The notes under the pieces are model-generated. The model had not been told where the DNA came from and made no database searches. It saw only the letters and a list, made by a program, of their open reading frames with translations. Of a DNA stretch of 64,000 bases, positions 18,110 through 27,415 are shown piece by piece (position 1 is the stretch's first letter; each line of letters starts with the position of its first letter). The stretch is taken from positions 1 through 64,000 of the forward strand of contig JAFYPH010000016.1 of NCBI GenBank assembly GCA_017547585.1, read 5' to 3'. Origin of the DNA: Bacteroidaceae bacterium (GTDB taxonomy: Bacteria; Bacteroidota; Bacteroidia; Bacteroidales; Bacteroidaceae). Made by a program: the position numbers and the translations under genes.

Positions 18110-19771
18110 TTAGGCGAACATCATCACTATAATCTGTGCGATAATCACGCGGCAGAACATTGCCAGCGGGTAGACGGTCGCGTAGCTCACTGCGGGATTG
18201 TCGCCGGGCAGTGTGTCATTAGCATAGTTCAGAGCCATGGGGTTGGCCATACTGCCGCACAACATTCCGCAGGCACTGCCAAAGTCGAGGCGGCTGACGC
18301 GCATCGCAACAAGAGCCATAATAACCACAGGCACAAAGGTAATGAGGAATCCCAGGGCTATCCACAAAGCTCCCTCGGGGCGCATTACTGTCTCGAAGAA
18401 GTGCGCTCCCGCGTCGAGTCCCAGACAGGCAAGGTAAAGTGAGAGGCCTATGCCTCGCAGCATCAGGTTGGCGCTGCGTGTAGTGTAGGTCACAAGATGG
18501 AAACGGGGGCCGAAACAGCCAATGAGAATACCCACCATGATGGGGCCTCCTGCGAGTCCCAGCTTCACAGGGGTGCTCATTCCCGGAATTGCAATGGGAA
18601 TAGAGCCTATGACGAGTCCCAGCACAATGCCTATAAATATTGCCGCAAGGTTGGGCTCGCTCAATGTTTTTGAGGTGTTTCCAAGCAGTTTTTCAATATT
18701 CTCGATGGCCTTCTCCTCGCCTACGACAGTCAGTCTGTCGCCCATCTGCAGAATCAGTTTGGGTGTTGCGAGCAGATGCACTCCGTTACGTGTCACGCGG
18801 CTGATATTTATTCCGTAGCTGTTGCGCAGACGCAACGAGCCCAGTCTCTTGCCGTTAATCTCGGGACGGGTGATTACAATGTGACGCGACACAAGCTGGC
18901 TGTCGATGGCGTTCCAGTCGATGTCCTCCTTGTTCCAGTCTTTAGCCTCCATCTCTCCGAAAAGCGCAGTAAGCGTCGGAGCATCTTTCTCGGTGGTCAC
19001 CACCAGCAGACGGTCGCCCTCTTTCAGCAACATTTCCGACGTGGGAATGCTCACCTTCTTCTCGCGCCACAGACGCGAGATTACAAATTTCGTGTGAATA
19101 AGCTCGGCAACCTCCTTCACGCTCTTTTCATAGATTCCGGGGTTCTGCACGCAATATGTGGCAATGAAAGTGTGGTTGTGGTCCTCGTGCTCGCCATTGT
19201 CGATGTCTGCGGGGCGCACGAACATCTTGCGCACAGCCAGCATCGCCAATATCACTCCCACGACACCCAGCGGATAGGTCACGGCGCAGCTCAATGCCGC
19301 TCCCGTCGACGAAAGTCCAATCTCCTTCAGTGTCTGCTGTGCAGCACCAAGCGCGGGGGTGTTTGTGGTTGCTCCGCACAGGATGCCCACCATTTCGCTC
19401 ATGGGAATATTTGTAGTGTAGCTCAATGCAATAGCCATGATGGTGCCAAGAATCACCACTCCCATAGCCAGCGTGTTCAGCTGCAGTCCGCCCTTGCGGA
19501 AGGAACTGAAGAATCCCGGGCCCACCTGCAGTCCCAATTCATAGACAAAGAGCACAAGTCCCAGGCTCTCGGCGTATGTAAGCATGCTGTTGTCGATGTC
19601 CGCGCCCAGATGTCCGGCGAGAATACCTGCGAAGAATACGAATGTAACGCCCAGCGAAATGCCGAAGATGCGTATCTTTCCCAATCCAAGTCCGGTTGCG
19701 ATTATTATGGACAGAATAATTACCGCCTGCAACGGGCTATGCTCTACAAATAGGCTGTTTAACCACTCCAT
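18110..19771 (-). CDS. AspT/YidE-family putative transporter with two TrkA-C domains
   Basis: A 553-residue membrane protein of the aspartate:alanine exchanger superfamily. About five helices at residues 15-180, then two RCK_C/TrkA-C domains (residues about 200-280 and 290-370, each with a GDRL.VV motif), then a second membrane block of about five helices. The duplicated AspT-type motifs are seen as GILCGATTNTPALGAAQ and GMLCGSMANPMALNYA. Family members exchange amino acids or dicarboxylates; this substrate is unknown. It begins 18 nt after nadB ends, so an aspartate link is tempting but is only inference. Complete, no anomalies. Confidence 0.88.
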   Translation of the reverse strand: MEWLNSLFVEHSPLQAVIILSIIIATGLGLGKIRIFGISLGVTFVFFAGILAGHLGADIDNSMLTYAESLGLVLFVYELGLQVGPGFFSSFRKGGLQLNTLAMGVVILGTIMAIALSYTTNIPMSEMVGILCGATTNTPALGAAQQTLKEIGLSSTGAALSCAVTYPLGVVGVILAMLAVRKMFVRPADIDNGEHEDHNHTFIATYCVQNPGIYEKSVKEVAELIHTKFVISRLWREKKVSIPTSEMLLKEGDRLLVVTTEKDAPTLTALFGEMEAKDWNKEDIDWNAIDSQLVSRHIVITRPEINGKRLGSLRLRNSYGINISRVTRNGVHLLATPKLILQMGDRLTVVGEEKAIENIEKLLGNTSKTLSEPNLAAIFIGIVLGLVIGSIPIAIPGMSTPVKLGLAGGPIMVGILIGCFGPRFHLVTYTTRSANLMLRGIGLSLYLACLGLDAGAHFFETVMRPEGALWIALGFLITFVPVVIMALVAMRVSRLDFGSACGMLCGSMANPMALNYANDTLPGDNPAVSYATVYPLAMFCRVIIAQIIVMMFA

Positions 19772-19789
19772 GATACTGTCTTTTGCTTT

Positions 19790-21361
19790 TTATGAGTCTT
19801 TGCGCGGGTGGTCGAGATTATAGTGCAGTCCGCGGCTCTCTTTGCGCTCCATCGCCCAACGCATAATCAGGTAACCTACGTTGATTACGTTGCGCAGTTC
19901 GCATATTTCCTTGCTGATGACACTGCGTTTGAAAAGCTCCTCTGTCTCTTCATACAGCAGGTCCAGACGATCCCACGCACGCTTCAGACGCAGGTCGGTG
20001 CGCACGATGCCCACGTATGTACTCATCAGCTGGCCCACTTCGCGCAGGCTCTGGGTGATGAGCACAAGCTCCTCGTTCATCTTTGTGCCCTCGTCGTTCC
20101 ACTCGGGAATATCCTCGTTGAACGTGTAGTTCTCAAAGGTCTCCATCGTGTGCTTCGCGGCAGCGTCGGCGTACACCACAGCCTCTATCAGCGAATTGCT
20201 CGCGAGGCGGTTGCCGCCGTGCAGTCCTGTGCACGAACACTCGCCCACAGCATATAGTCTGTGTATGCTCGATGCGGCATTCAGGTCCACCTTTATTCCT
20301 CCGCACAGGTAGTGTGCAGCGGGTGCCACGGGAATATAGTCTTTGGTGATGTCAATGCCCAGCGACAGGCATTTTTCGTATATAAGCGGGAAGTGTTTCT
20401 TTGTCTCCTCGGCATCTTTGTGAGTAACGTCAAGATAGACAAAATCTTCGCCTCTGTTCTTCATTTCGTTGTCTATGGCGCGGGCCACAATGTCGCGCGG
20501 GGCCAACGACAGACGCGCGTCGTACTTGTGCATGAACTCTTTGCCGTCGCTTGTGCGCAGCACAGCGCCGTAGCCTCGCATCGCCTCGGTAATCAGGAAC
20601 GACGGGCGGTCGCCCACATTGTACAATGCCGTGGGATGGAACTGCACAAACTCCATGTCCTTTACGGTGCCCTTTGCACGGTACACCATTGCAATGCCGT
20701 CGCCGGTAGCCACAAGGGGGTTGGTTGTCGTCTGGTACACGGCGCCGCATCCTCCGGTAGCCATCAGCGTCACCTTGCTCAGGAAGGTGTCCACGCGGTT
20801 GGTCTCGAGGTCGAGCACGTATGCACCGTAGCACTCAATGTCGGGTGTCTGACGGGTGACATTTATTCCCAGATGGTGCTGGGTAAGAATCTCAATGGCA
20901 AAATGGTGTTCGAGTACGGTGATGTTCGGATGGTTACGCACAGCCTCTATCAGCGCTCTCTGAATCTCGGCGCCGGTGCTGTCCGCGTGGTGCAGAATTC
21001 TGTGTTCCGAGTGGCCGCCCTCGCGGTGAAGGTCGAACTCTCCACTCTCGTTCTTGTCGAAATTCACGCCCCACTCAATAAGCTGCCTTATCTGCTCGGG
21101 TGCCTCGCGCACCACCTTCTCCACCGCAGCGGGGTCGCTTATGTGGTCGCCGGCAATCATTGTGTCTTCGATGTGTTTTTCGAAGTCATCTGTCAGCATA
21201 TTGGTAACCGAGGCAATGCCTCCTTGTGCAAAATTGGTGTTGGCATCTTCGAGTGTAGTCTTGCAAACAAGCGCTACGCTTCCTTTGTGTGCCACTTTCA
21301 GGGCAAAGCTCATTCCGGCAATTCCTGAGCCGATAACAAGAAAATCGAATTTCTTAACCAT
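19790..21361 (-). CDS. nadB: L-aspartate oxidase
   Basis: A 523-residue flavoprotein that oxidises L-aspartate to iminoaspartate, the first step of NAD synthesis; in anaerobes fumarate can be the electron acceptor. It has the N-terminal FAD motif VIGSGIAGMSFAL, NTNFAQGGIASV, the signature HREGGHSEHRILHHAD, and GEC.CTGLHGGNRLASNSLIEAVVY near residue 385. The C-terminal helical domain ends in RGLHYNLDHP, diagnostic for NadB over SdhA. nadA and nadC are not in the window. It forms a likely two-gene unit with the AspT-type transporter. Confidence 0.95.
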   Translation of the reverse strand: MVKKFDFLVIGSGIAGMSFALKVAHKGSVALVCKTTLEDANTNFAQGGIASVTNMLTDDFEKHIEDTMIAGDHISDPAAVEKVVREAPEQIRQLIEWGVNFDKNESGEFDLHREGGHSEHRILHHADSTGAEIQRALIEAVRNHPNITVLEHHFAIEILTQHHLGINVTRQTPDIECYGAYVLDLETNRVDTFLSKVTLMATGGCGAVYQTTTNPLVATGDGIAMVYRAKGTVKDMEFVQFHPTALYNVGDRPSFLITEAMRGYGAVLRTSDGKEFMHKYDARLSLAPRDIVARAIDNEMKNRGEDFVYLDVTHKDAEETKKHFPLIYEKCLSLGIDITKDYIPVAPAAHYLCGGIKVDLNAASSIHRLYAVGECSCTGLHGGNRLASNSLIEAVVYADAAAKHTMETFENYTFNEDIPEWNDEGTKMNEELVLITQSLREVGQLMSTYVGIVRTDLRLKRAWDRLDLLYEETEELFKRSVISKEICELRNVINVGYLIMRWAMERKESRGLHYNLDHPRKDS

Positions 21362-21426
21362 ATTGCAAGGGATAATTTTCTGTTTGCAATCTTGTTGCTT
21401 CTATTTTTGCGGTTGCATATTCTGTG

Positions 21427-21434
21427 CAAAAGTA
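21427..21434 (-). promoter_or_regulatory. Promoter -7 element upstream of nadB
   Basis: On the minus strand TACTTTTG matches TAnnTTTG, 65 nt upstream of the nadB ATG. The best TTTG is only 12 nt before it, so the -33 half is unsupported. The same arrangement (GAATTTTG directly followed by a TAnnTTTG) occurs before the alpha-galactosidase-like gene. Confidence 0.4.
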
Positions 21435-21538
21435 CAAAATTCACAACAAAAACATCTCAATGGCAGGATAAATAAACGGCAATAGTGTCACTTTTTATCC
21501 CTTTGCCACCTTCTGTGCCTTAATATCCTCTGTTTTTG

Positions 21539-23962
21539 TTATTTGTATTTTGTAATTTCCACGCTGCCGTCGGCAAAGAGTGTCTTTATAATATAGACGT
21601 TGCAGCCTGTGGGGCGGGGCAGTGTAACTTCATTTTCGCCGTTGCCGAAGCTCTTCATCAGCAGTGTGCCTGCGGGGCTGTATATTGCCACCGAGTCAAT
21701 CTCTTTTTCGGCGCTTATGCTCATATTTTCGCCGTCGCTCTTTATGCTGATGCGTGTGTCATCATCCTCTACGGCAGCGATTCCTGTGTTTGTATCTTTT
21801 GCAATGCGGAACACGCGCACATCCTTTGCGGGCACATTGTAGCTGATGGCGCTGTTGTCGTATGTTACCGTCTCGTTCAGCCACAGCTCCTTGATGCTCT
21901 CGATGCTCTCGGGGTCGATGCCCATACGCTTGAAGTTCACCTTTCCGCTCTTTGCGGCAGTGGTGCTGTAGTTGAACACCGCCAGATAGAAATATTTCTC
22001 TGTGTCGCGCACGAAGATACTCTCGGCCTGCTGTCCGTCCGAGGGCTTGTGTCCGTCCAAAGGTCGGAAAGAGCCTGTATTGTTGCGCACATATTCGTTA
22101 ATGTCTGCGTTGCCCATAATCTCATAGGCGCGTTTGCGCGACTGCGCCGCATAGCCGGGCTTCGAGCCGTTTTTCAGTCCTTTCAGGCTGAAGTTGTCGC
22201 CGAAGATGTATGCTCCCGTCACCATTCCCGAGGTTGCACGTGCGCGATTCTCGCCCATCGTCTCTCTTGCTCCGTTATTCTGCTTGCACATTACCAGATG
22301 GTCGGGGTCGTTCACTGCGTACAGCTTGTCTGTCCACCATCCGTAGGAAACAGCGTTCAGCACATACTCGCTCTCGGCAATTTCGCTGAATCGGTCGCAC
22401 GATACTCTGCGTCCGTGTGCATACTGATAGGGGAATATGGGCGAGATTGACTCTACAATGTACATGTCATAGAGTTTGGCTGTTTCGAGCAATATTTTCA
22501 TTCCGTAGTTGTAGGCCTGCACTCCCGTTGTTATTTCGGGGTTGTACCAGCTGTCGCCCTCGATGATTCCGTTGTTCAGAAAGTCGGCCTTCACATATTT
22601 TACTCCCCACTCGCTCCACTGCTTCAGTGTGTACTCTATGTTAGCCTTTACTGCAGGGTGGGTGGGGTCGGTTGCGTAGCCGCCGTTGCTCGACACTTTG
22701 TATATTTTGCCGTCCACCTTCAGTGCCGCATCCTGCCAATAGTATTCGGGGATTCCATTGGCGCCTGTGCCCTCGACCTTGTCGTCGAGTGTCCACTCCC
22801 AGATGATGAACGGGCCATAGTAGTGTCCCAATGTCTGGTTGGTGCCGGGCAGCTTAACGCCATTCTCTGTGTAGGCGTTGTTCGAGAATATCTTTGTGCC
22901 CAGCTTCTTTATATTTTCGCCCGGAATATTGTCCTTGGCGTACGAGTCGAGGCTGATGACCGTCTTTCCCTCATTGTCGTGGAATCCGTATCTGTAGAGG
23001 CTGTCCTTTATGAATCGGGCAGTCTCGTACACTCCATCGTAGTTCACTACCGTCTGCATCACTCCCCACGAGTTCCAGCCCATGGGGTTGCCCTTTGTCC
23101 ACTCGGCGGGCGGCGCCACAAGAGCATTGGCGCTTGCGTATGTGTCGAGTCCCTCGCGCCAGTCGTCGAAGAGGCCTATAAAGAATCGCGCCGATGCAAT
23201 CTCCTTTCCGCCAATCTTTCCGTGGCTGCGGCTGTCGCGTGTGCTGCTGCTTGTGTAGCCCGAGTGGCAGTGGAATTTCGTTAGTTTGTTGCCATCCTTT
23301 CCTTTCACCTTTATGGCGCTCTTCCATGTGTCGTGGTCGATAGAGCCTGCCACAAGGCCGTAGCGGCTGTCGCCGTCGAAGATTGCCGTAACCTCGTGCG
23401 AAATATTCTCGTTGCCGTCGGTGAGTGTCAGGTTCTTATACTTTACGTGTCCGTCGTTGTCGAAAGGTACCCACAGTGTGCGGTTCATCTCTCCCTTGAA
23501 GGGCGCAGTCTCGGTCTCTGTGCCAAGCGCAACCATCTGTCGCGACTCAACCTCTATTCCCTCGTCGCCTACTATTGCCACTCTCACAGTCATATATTGC
23601 TTGTCGCTGTAGAATGTGAACAGATGCTTCAGTGTAACCCCATTCTTGTAGTATGCAAGCTGGTAGCATTTTCCCGCGCCAAGCTCGTCATTAATCTCGT
23701 ACGAGGTCAGTGTGGGCTTCATGCTGATGGTGCCCGACGTTATTGTGCTTGCGCTGTTGCTACCCTTCTTGTTGTATTGCACGCTTGCGTAAGCCTTGCT
23801 GAAGATGCGTGTGCTATCGTAGTCGATAGAGACTCCCTTCTCCGACTCATTATACGACACTGTCCAGCGTCCCTCTTTGAACGTGAAATTTTCGGCCTTC
23901 AGTGCAGCGGGTATCATCGTTGCAATCAGGATGATAAGGGTGAAGATTGTATGCTTTTTCAT
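21539..23962 (-). CDS. Clan GH-D alpha-galactosidase-like glycoside hydrolase with T9SS-type CTD
   Basis: An 807-residue secreted enzyme. A signal peptide (MKKHTIFTLIILIATMIPAALKAE) is followed by a beta-sandwich region, then a TIM barrel starting NPMGWNSWG, the GWNSW hallmark of GH27/GH36 alpha-galactosidases. The presumed nucleophile is Asp460 in YVKADFLNNG and the acid/base Asp523 in RRVSCDRF. The C-terminal 60 residues (VAIYSPAGTLLMKSFGNG, then GCNVYIIKTLFADG, ending EITKYK) resemble a type A T9SS sorting domain, implying surface display. The ATG at 23962 is chosen, because the longer frame lacks a signal peptide at its start. Exact family and linkage are not certain. Confidence 0.82.
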   Translation of the reverse strand: MKKHTIFTLIILIATMIPAALKAENFTFKEGRWTVSYNESEKGVSIDYDSTRIFSKAYASVQYNKKGSNSASTITSGTISMKPTLTSYEINDELGAGKCYQLAYYKNGVTLKHLFTFYSDKQYMTVRVAIVGDEGIEVESRQMVALGTETETAPFKGEMNRTLWVPFDNDGHVKYKNLTLTDGNENISHEVTAIFDGDSRYGLVAGSIDHDTWKSAIKVKGKDGNKLTKFHCHSGYTSSSTRDSRSHGKIGGKEIASARFFIGLFDDWREGLDTYASANALVAPPAEWTKGNPMGWNSWGVMQTVVNYDGVYETARFIKDSLYRYGFHDNEGKTVISLDSYAKDNIPGENIKKLGTKIFSNNAYTENGVKLPGTNQTLGHYYGPFIIWEWTLDDKVEGTGANGIPEYYWQDAALKVDGKIYKVSSNGGYATDPTHPAVKANIEYTLKQWSEWGVKYVKADFLNNGIIEGDSWYNPEITTGVQAYNYGMKILLETAKLYDMYIVESISPIFPYQYAHGRRVSCDRFSEIAESEYVLNAVSYGWWTDKLYAVNDPDHLVMCKQNNGARETMGENRARATSGMVTGAYIFGDNFSLKGLKNGSKPGYAAQSRKRAYEIMGNADINEYVRNNTGSFRPLDGHKPSDGQQAESIFVRDTEKYFYLAVFNYSTTAAKSGKVNFKRMGIDPESIESIKELWLNETVTYDNSAISYNVPAKDVRVFRIAKDTNTGIAAVEDDDTRISIKSDGENMSISAEKEIDSVAIYSPAGTLLMKSFGNGENEVTLPRPTGCNVYIIKTLFADGSVEITKYK

Positions 23963-24107
23963 TTTTTCGAATATATTCGCTGAGCGTTTCTGAATTTTGT
24001 GCAAAATTACAAAATTCGCAGTAAAAACATTTCTCTAATGCAATAAATAGCCCCGAAGGGCCTCTTTTTTGTGGAAACTGAACTAAATTTGTGGAAAATT
24101 ATTCACG

Positions 24108-25460
24108 ATGAGACTTTTTACAACTGCAATATTATCTTTTTTAGTCTGTTTCTCGCTGTCGGCTCAGGGCTTCAAGAGTGCGATGGACTCTCTGCTCGCC
24201 GACGAACTTTTCACCGACAGCGACGTCTCGGTTGCCGTCTACGACCTCGATGACGATACTCTCGTCTACTCCCACCGTGCCCTGAAAATGTGCCGCCCCG
24301 CCTCGGTGCTTAAACTGCTGACGGCGGGTGTCGCCCTCGAACGTCTGGGAGTCGATTATTCAATATCCACCTCTCTTGGCGCAAAGGGCAGCAACCTTAT
24401 GCTCAGTGGCGAAATGGATCCTCTCTTCTCCGAGGCCGACCTCGATGCAATGGTCGCCACGGTGGGCGACAGCAGTGTGGTTGACACGCTCTTTGTCGAT
24501 TGCTCCTTTATGGACTCTGTCTATTGGGGCCCCGGATGGTCGTGGGACGACACTCCCTGGGATTTTCAGCCCTATATGTCCCCGTTGATGCTCAACGGCG
24601 GCTGTGTGGATGTCTCTGTGAAGCCCGCCGACAAGGGCGCTCCTCCCGTGGTCGAGTGCAAGCCCGCATCATCTTACTACTCTGTGGCCAACGAGGCTGT
24701 CAGCCACGATGCTTCGTGCGGCAAGCTGACCATCCTGCGCGACTGGCTCGACAATTCCAATGTCATCCGTGTACGTGGAAACTGCAGCGGGGCGAGCGGC
24801 GAACGCATGAATATGTTCCGCTCCGAGCAATTTTTCGTCACGGTAATGTGCGAGAAGCTGGCTGCCCGCGGCGTCAGCGTGTGCAACGTAGTCTATGCAG
24901 CCTCGCCCGACACCTTTGCGCTTCTGCACCGCACACAGCGCTCCATTCTTGACGTTGTCGACGAGGCGCTTAAAGAGAGCAACAACCTTTGCGCCGAGGC
25001 TCTTACGTTCCATCTGGGCGCGCTCTACGGCCATCGTCCCGTCGCCCACAAGGATGGCACACAGCTTATAAAAGGATTCCTCGACTACAACCTTAAGATT
25101 CCCGGAAAATATGAGATTGCCGACGGCTCGGGCCTCTCGCTCTACACATATATTTCGGCAGACATCATGCTGCAGATGCTGCGCCGCATCTACGGCAACC
25201 GCGCAGTCTACGAGGCAGTGCTCCGCGGCCTTCCCGTTGCCGGCTGGACAGGCACTCTTAAAGGACGCATGGCAGGCACCGTCGCCGAGCGCAAGATTCA
25301 TGCAAAGACAGGCACCGTCAGCGGAATATGCACTCTTGCGGGGTACGCAACGGCACGCAACGGCCACACGCTCGCCTTTGTAATTTTCAATCAGGGAATT
25401 ATGACTCCCCGTCTCGCGCGTCGTTGGCAGAATAAAGTGTGTGAACTGATGTGCAGGTAG
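24108..25460 (+). CDS. dacB: D-alanyl-D-alanine carboxypeptidase/endopeptidase (PBP4 family, S13)
   Basis: A 450-residue periplasmic penicillin-binding protein that trims peptidoglycan cross-links. A signal peptide ends at about LSAQG. Catalytic motifs: SxxK as RPASVLKLL (Ser66, Lys69), SxN as KESNNLCAEAL, and KTG as HAKTGTVSG, in the order expected for peptidase S13. The region between the first two motifs carries the long insert typical of PBP4. The gene converges with 25463 with almost no space and no terminator between. A TAAATTTG (-7 like) lies 20-27 nt before the ATG. Confidence 0.93.
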   Translation: MRLFTTAILSFLVCFSLSAQGFKSAMDSLLADELFTDSDVSVAVYDLDDDTLVYSHRALKMCRPASVLKLLTAGVALERLGVDYSISTSLGAKGSNLMLSGEMDPLFSEADLDAMVATVGDSSVVDTLFVDCSFMDSVYWGPGWSWDDTPWDFQPYMSPLMLNGGCVDVSVKPADKGAPPVVECKPASSYYSVANEAVSHDASCGKLTILRDWLDNSNVIRVRGNCSGASGERMNMFRSEQFFVTVMCEKLAARGVSVCNVVYAASPDTFALLHRTQRSILDVVDEALKESNNLCAEALTFHLGALYGHRPVAHKDGTQLIKGFLDYNLKIPGKYEIADGSGLSLYTYISADIMLQMLRRIYGNRAVYEAVLRGLPVAGWTGTLKGRMAGTVAERKIHAKTGTVSGICTLAGYATARNGHTLAFVIFNQGIMTPRLARRWQNKVCELMCR

Positions 25461-25462
25461 AA

Positions 25463-25651
25463 TTAATCGATTTTTATCGATGGTACCGCCTTTTTCATTG
25501 AACAGATAAAATCCTCCTCTTCGTCTACCGAGAATGGTACAAGGCCGCTGCTTGTCTCAATGCGCAGTTGTCCGGCGCGCACCCTCTTGATGCTGCGTAT
25601 CGTTGCGAAAGGAACTCTTTTTCTCAATATGCGGAATTTTAAATTCCGCAC
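25463..25651 (-). CDS. C-terminal half of a split bacterial PH-domain-like protein
   Basis: A 62-codon frame opening with GTG at 25651. It encodes a strand-rich sequence (LKFRILRKRVPFATIRSIKRVR, then LRIETSSGLVPFSVDEEEDFI) that looks like the end of a bacterial PH domain: a 'V/IPF..I.SI' strand followed by an Asp/Glu-rich loop. It overlaps the end of the membrane ORF 25639-25884 by 13 nt in another frame. Read together the two would make one ordinary membrane-anchored PH-like protein of about 140 residues. Either the locus has a frameshift or this half is made by re-initiation at GTG. Confidence 0.5.
   Translation of the reverse strand: MRNLKFRILRKRVPFATIRSIKRVRAGQLRIETSSGLVPFSVDEEEDFICSMKKAVPSIKID
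25631..25649. repeat. 19-bp palindrome at the split-gene junction
   Basis: GCGGAATTT and AAATTCCGC form a perfect 9-bp inverted repeat around a single T. It spans the point where the upstream frame stops and the downstream frame begins. Confidence 0.8.
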
Positions 25652-25884
25652 TCCTCGGTGTTTACCTCTATTTTTTCAAAAATAATATAGAGCGCACGCA
25701 GCAGCATGAGCAGCGTGTAGGGTGCCATCAGCATAAATGCGATTGTCAGAAAGCTGTTGGCGATAATAGTCTGGAATTGTGCAACAATAAAGGTTACGAG
25801 CGCAATGAACATTATAGCATATATGATGGCTGTTGCCACTATCAGTTTGTTCCTTTTGTAAAAAAATGAATTGTAGCGTTTCAT
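25639..25884 (-). CDS. Two-TM membrane protein, N-terminal half of a split PH-domain-like protein
   Basis: An 81-residue frame starting at the ATG at 25884 (M-K-R-Y-N-S-F-F-Y-K). This ATG overlaps the queG stop as ATGA, so translation is probably coupled. Two hydrophobic helices (LIVATAIIYAIMFIALVTFIV and FLTIAFMLMAPYTLLMLL) are followed by IIFEKIEVNTEECGI and a TAA inside the palindrome at 25631-25649. Two helices followed by a beta-rich domain is the layout of bacterial PH/DUF304-type membrane proteins, and the beta-rich part lies in the next frame (25463-25651). Function unknown. Confidence 0.55.
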   Translation of the reverse strand: MKRYNSFFYKRNKLIVATAIIYAIMFIALVTFIVAQFQTIIANSFLTIAFMLMAPYTLLMLLRALYIIFEKIEVNTEECGI

Positions 25885-26792
25885 TTTATCGTCGATTTTA
25901 TGTTGCGTAAAAACTGTTCGTATCCGCATCGTTGCACGGCGCTGTCATTGAACAGCGTGTCGAATTTCTCTTTTGTCAGCCCCTGCCAATCGCTGCGCTG
26001 CATTGCGAGAAGCTCCTCGCTCGGGGCAAATTGCGGCTCATTGTGCGGTTGTGCGGCGCGGTTGTGCGGACAGACACTCTGACATCTGTCGCAGCCATAG
26101 AAGCACTCTCCCAGCTTCTCTCCTGTCGCTGTCGGCAGCTCTCCACGATACTCAATCGTCAGGTACGAAAGGCAGCGTCGCGCGTCGAGCCCATCCTCGC
26201 CCAGCGCTCCCGCAGGGCAGTTCCTTATGCAGGCGTTGCAGCCATTGCACAGGCTCTCTTTCAGCGGAGTGTCACACTCTGCCTCAACGTCGATTAAAAG
26301 CTCTCCCAGGAAAAAATGCGTGCCGCAGCCGGGGATTATAAGCTGCCTGTTCCTGCCGCACGTTCCCAGCCCCGCCTGCACGGCCCAATAGCGTTCGAGC
26401 ACGGGTGCCGAGTCGCAGAATGCGCGTCCCTTCGTGGGGACTATGCTGTTTATAAAATCTAAAAGCTGAAAAAGTTTCTCCTTTACGACACTATGGTAAT
26501 CCCTTCCTTGTGCGTAGCGCGAAATTTGTGGCGAGGCTGCTGCGGGAAAGTAATTCTGTGCAACGACGATGATGCTGCGGCACCCCTCGACAAGCAGTGT
26601 GGGGTCCATACGTTTTTCGAGGTTGCGGGCCATATAGCCCATTTCGCCGTGCGCGCCGTTTGCAATCCACTCTTCGAAGCCTTTGCGCACGTCGGCGCTC
26701 ACCGCTTCGGCTTTTGCAATGCCGCAGGCCGAAAATCCAAGCTCCTCGGCGCGCCTCTTTATAAGCGTCGAGAGTTTCTGTTGCTCCGTCAT
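25881..26792 (-). CDS. queG: Epoxyqueuosine reductase
   Basis: A 303-residue cobalamin- and Fe-S-dependent enzyme that reduces epoxyqueuosine to queuosine in tRNA anticodons. It has the N-terminal substrate domain (RAEELGFSACGIAKAE), CDSAPVLERYWAVQAGLGTCGRN, and two 4Fe-4S motifs, CNGCNACIRNCPAGAL and CYGCDRCQSVCPHN. It is somewhat shorter than the E. coli enzyme, which carries a C-terminal HEAT-like extension; short forms are usual in Bacteroidetes. It overlaps both neighbours by ATGA (deacetylase upstream, PH-like protein downstream), so the three are a tightly coupled unit. Confidence 0.94.
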   Translation of the reverse strand: MTEQQKLSTLIKRRAEELGFSACGIAKAEAVSADVRKGFEEWIANGAHGEMGYMARNLEKRMDPTLLVEGCRSIIVVAQNYFPAAASPQISRYAQGRDYHSVVKEKLFQLLDFINSIVPTKGRAFCDSAPVLERYWAVQAGLGTCGRNRQLIIPGCGTHFFLGELLIDVEAECDTPLKESLCNGCNACIRNCPAGALGEDGLDARRCLSYLTIEYRGELPTATGEKLGECFYGCDRCQSVCPHNRAAQPHNEPQFAPSEELLAMQRSDWQGLTKEKFDTLFNDSAVQRCGYEQFLRNIKSTIK

Positions 26793-27400
26793 TCGAACAC
26801 CTTGAAACTGTACCCCTGTTGCAGCAGCCAGTCGATGGAGCGGGGCAGTGCATATTTAAGATTCGTGTACGAGCGCAACGAGTCGTGGAACGTAATTATA
26901 GAGCCGTTCCTGACGTAGCGTTTGATGTTCGCAAGCACATCCTCGCCATAGAGACGGAAGCTGTAGTCGCGGGTGACAAGGTCCCACATCACAATCTTGT
27001 AGCGTTTGCTCAGCTCCAGATACTGTGAGCGGCGCAAAAGCCCGTGCGGGGGCCTGAAAAGATTACTGTGCAGAAAAGCATCGGCGCGGTCGACATTCTC
27101 AATGTATCTTTGGGTGCCTGTGTACAGCCCCTGCAGATGGTTGAACGAGTGGTTGCCGATGCGGTGACCACCCTCGACAACCATTCGATACTCCTCGGGG
27201 AACTTATGCACATTGTCCCCCACCATGAAAAATGTAGCCTTTATATTGTAACGCTCAAGATGCCCCAGCACCCAAGGGGTAACCTCGGGTATCGGGCCGT
27301 CGTCAAAGGTAAGGTACACAGCCTTCTCCTCCGGATTCATTCTCCAGAGAGCCTTCGGATACAACCGACGGAAAAAGGGGGGTACCTGTTCTATAAACAT
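26789..27400 (-). CDS. Polysaccharide deacetylase (NodB domain)
   Basis: A 203-residue carbohydrate esterase family 4-type enzyme. Metal and catalytic motifs: YLTFDDGPIPEVT (Asp-Asp), RIGNHSFNH (HxxxH, here H-S-F-N-H), then FRPPHGLLRRSQ and a C-terminal block ending SIITFHDSLRS. No signal peptide is evident; a short hydrophobic N-terminus (VPPFFRRLYPKALW) suggests membrane association. The family removes N-acetyl groups from peptidoglycan, chitin-like or surface polysaccharides. The stop overlaps the queG start. Located 15 nt after the DUF2723 gene on the same strand. Confidence 0.9.
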   Translation of the reverse strand: MFIEQVPPFFRRLYPKALWRMNPEEKAVYLTFDDGPIPEVTPWVLGHLERYNIKATFFMVGDNVHKFPEEYRMVVEGGHRIGNHSFNHLQGLYTGTQRYIENVDRADAFLHSNLFRPPHGLLRRSQYLELSKRYKIVMWDLVTRDYSFRLYGEDVLANIKRYVRNGSIITFHDSLRSYTNLKYALPRSIDWLLQQGYSFKVFE

Positions 27401-27415
27401 ACCTTTGATACGTTG

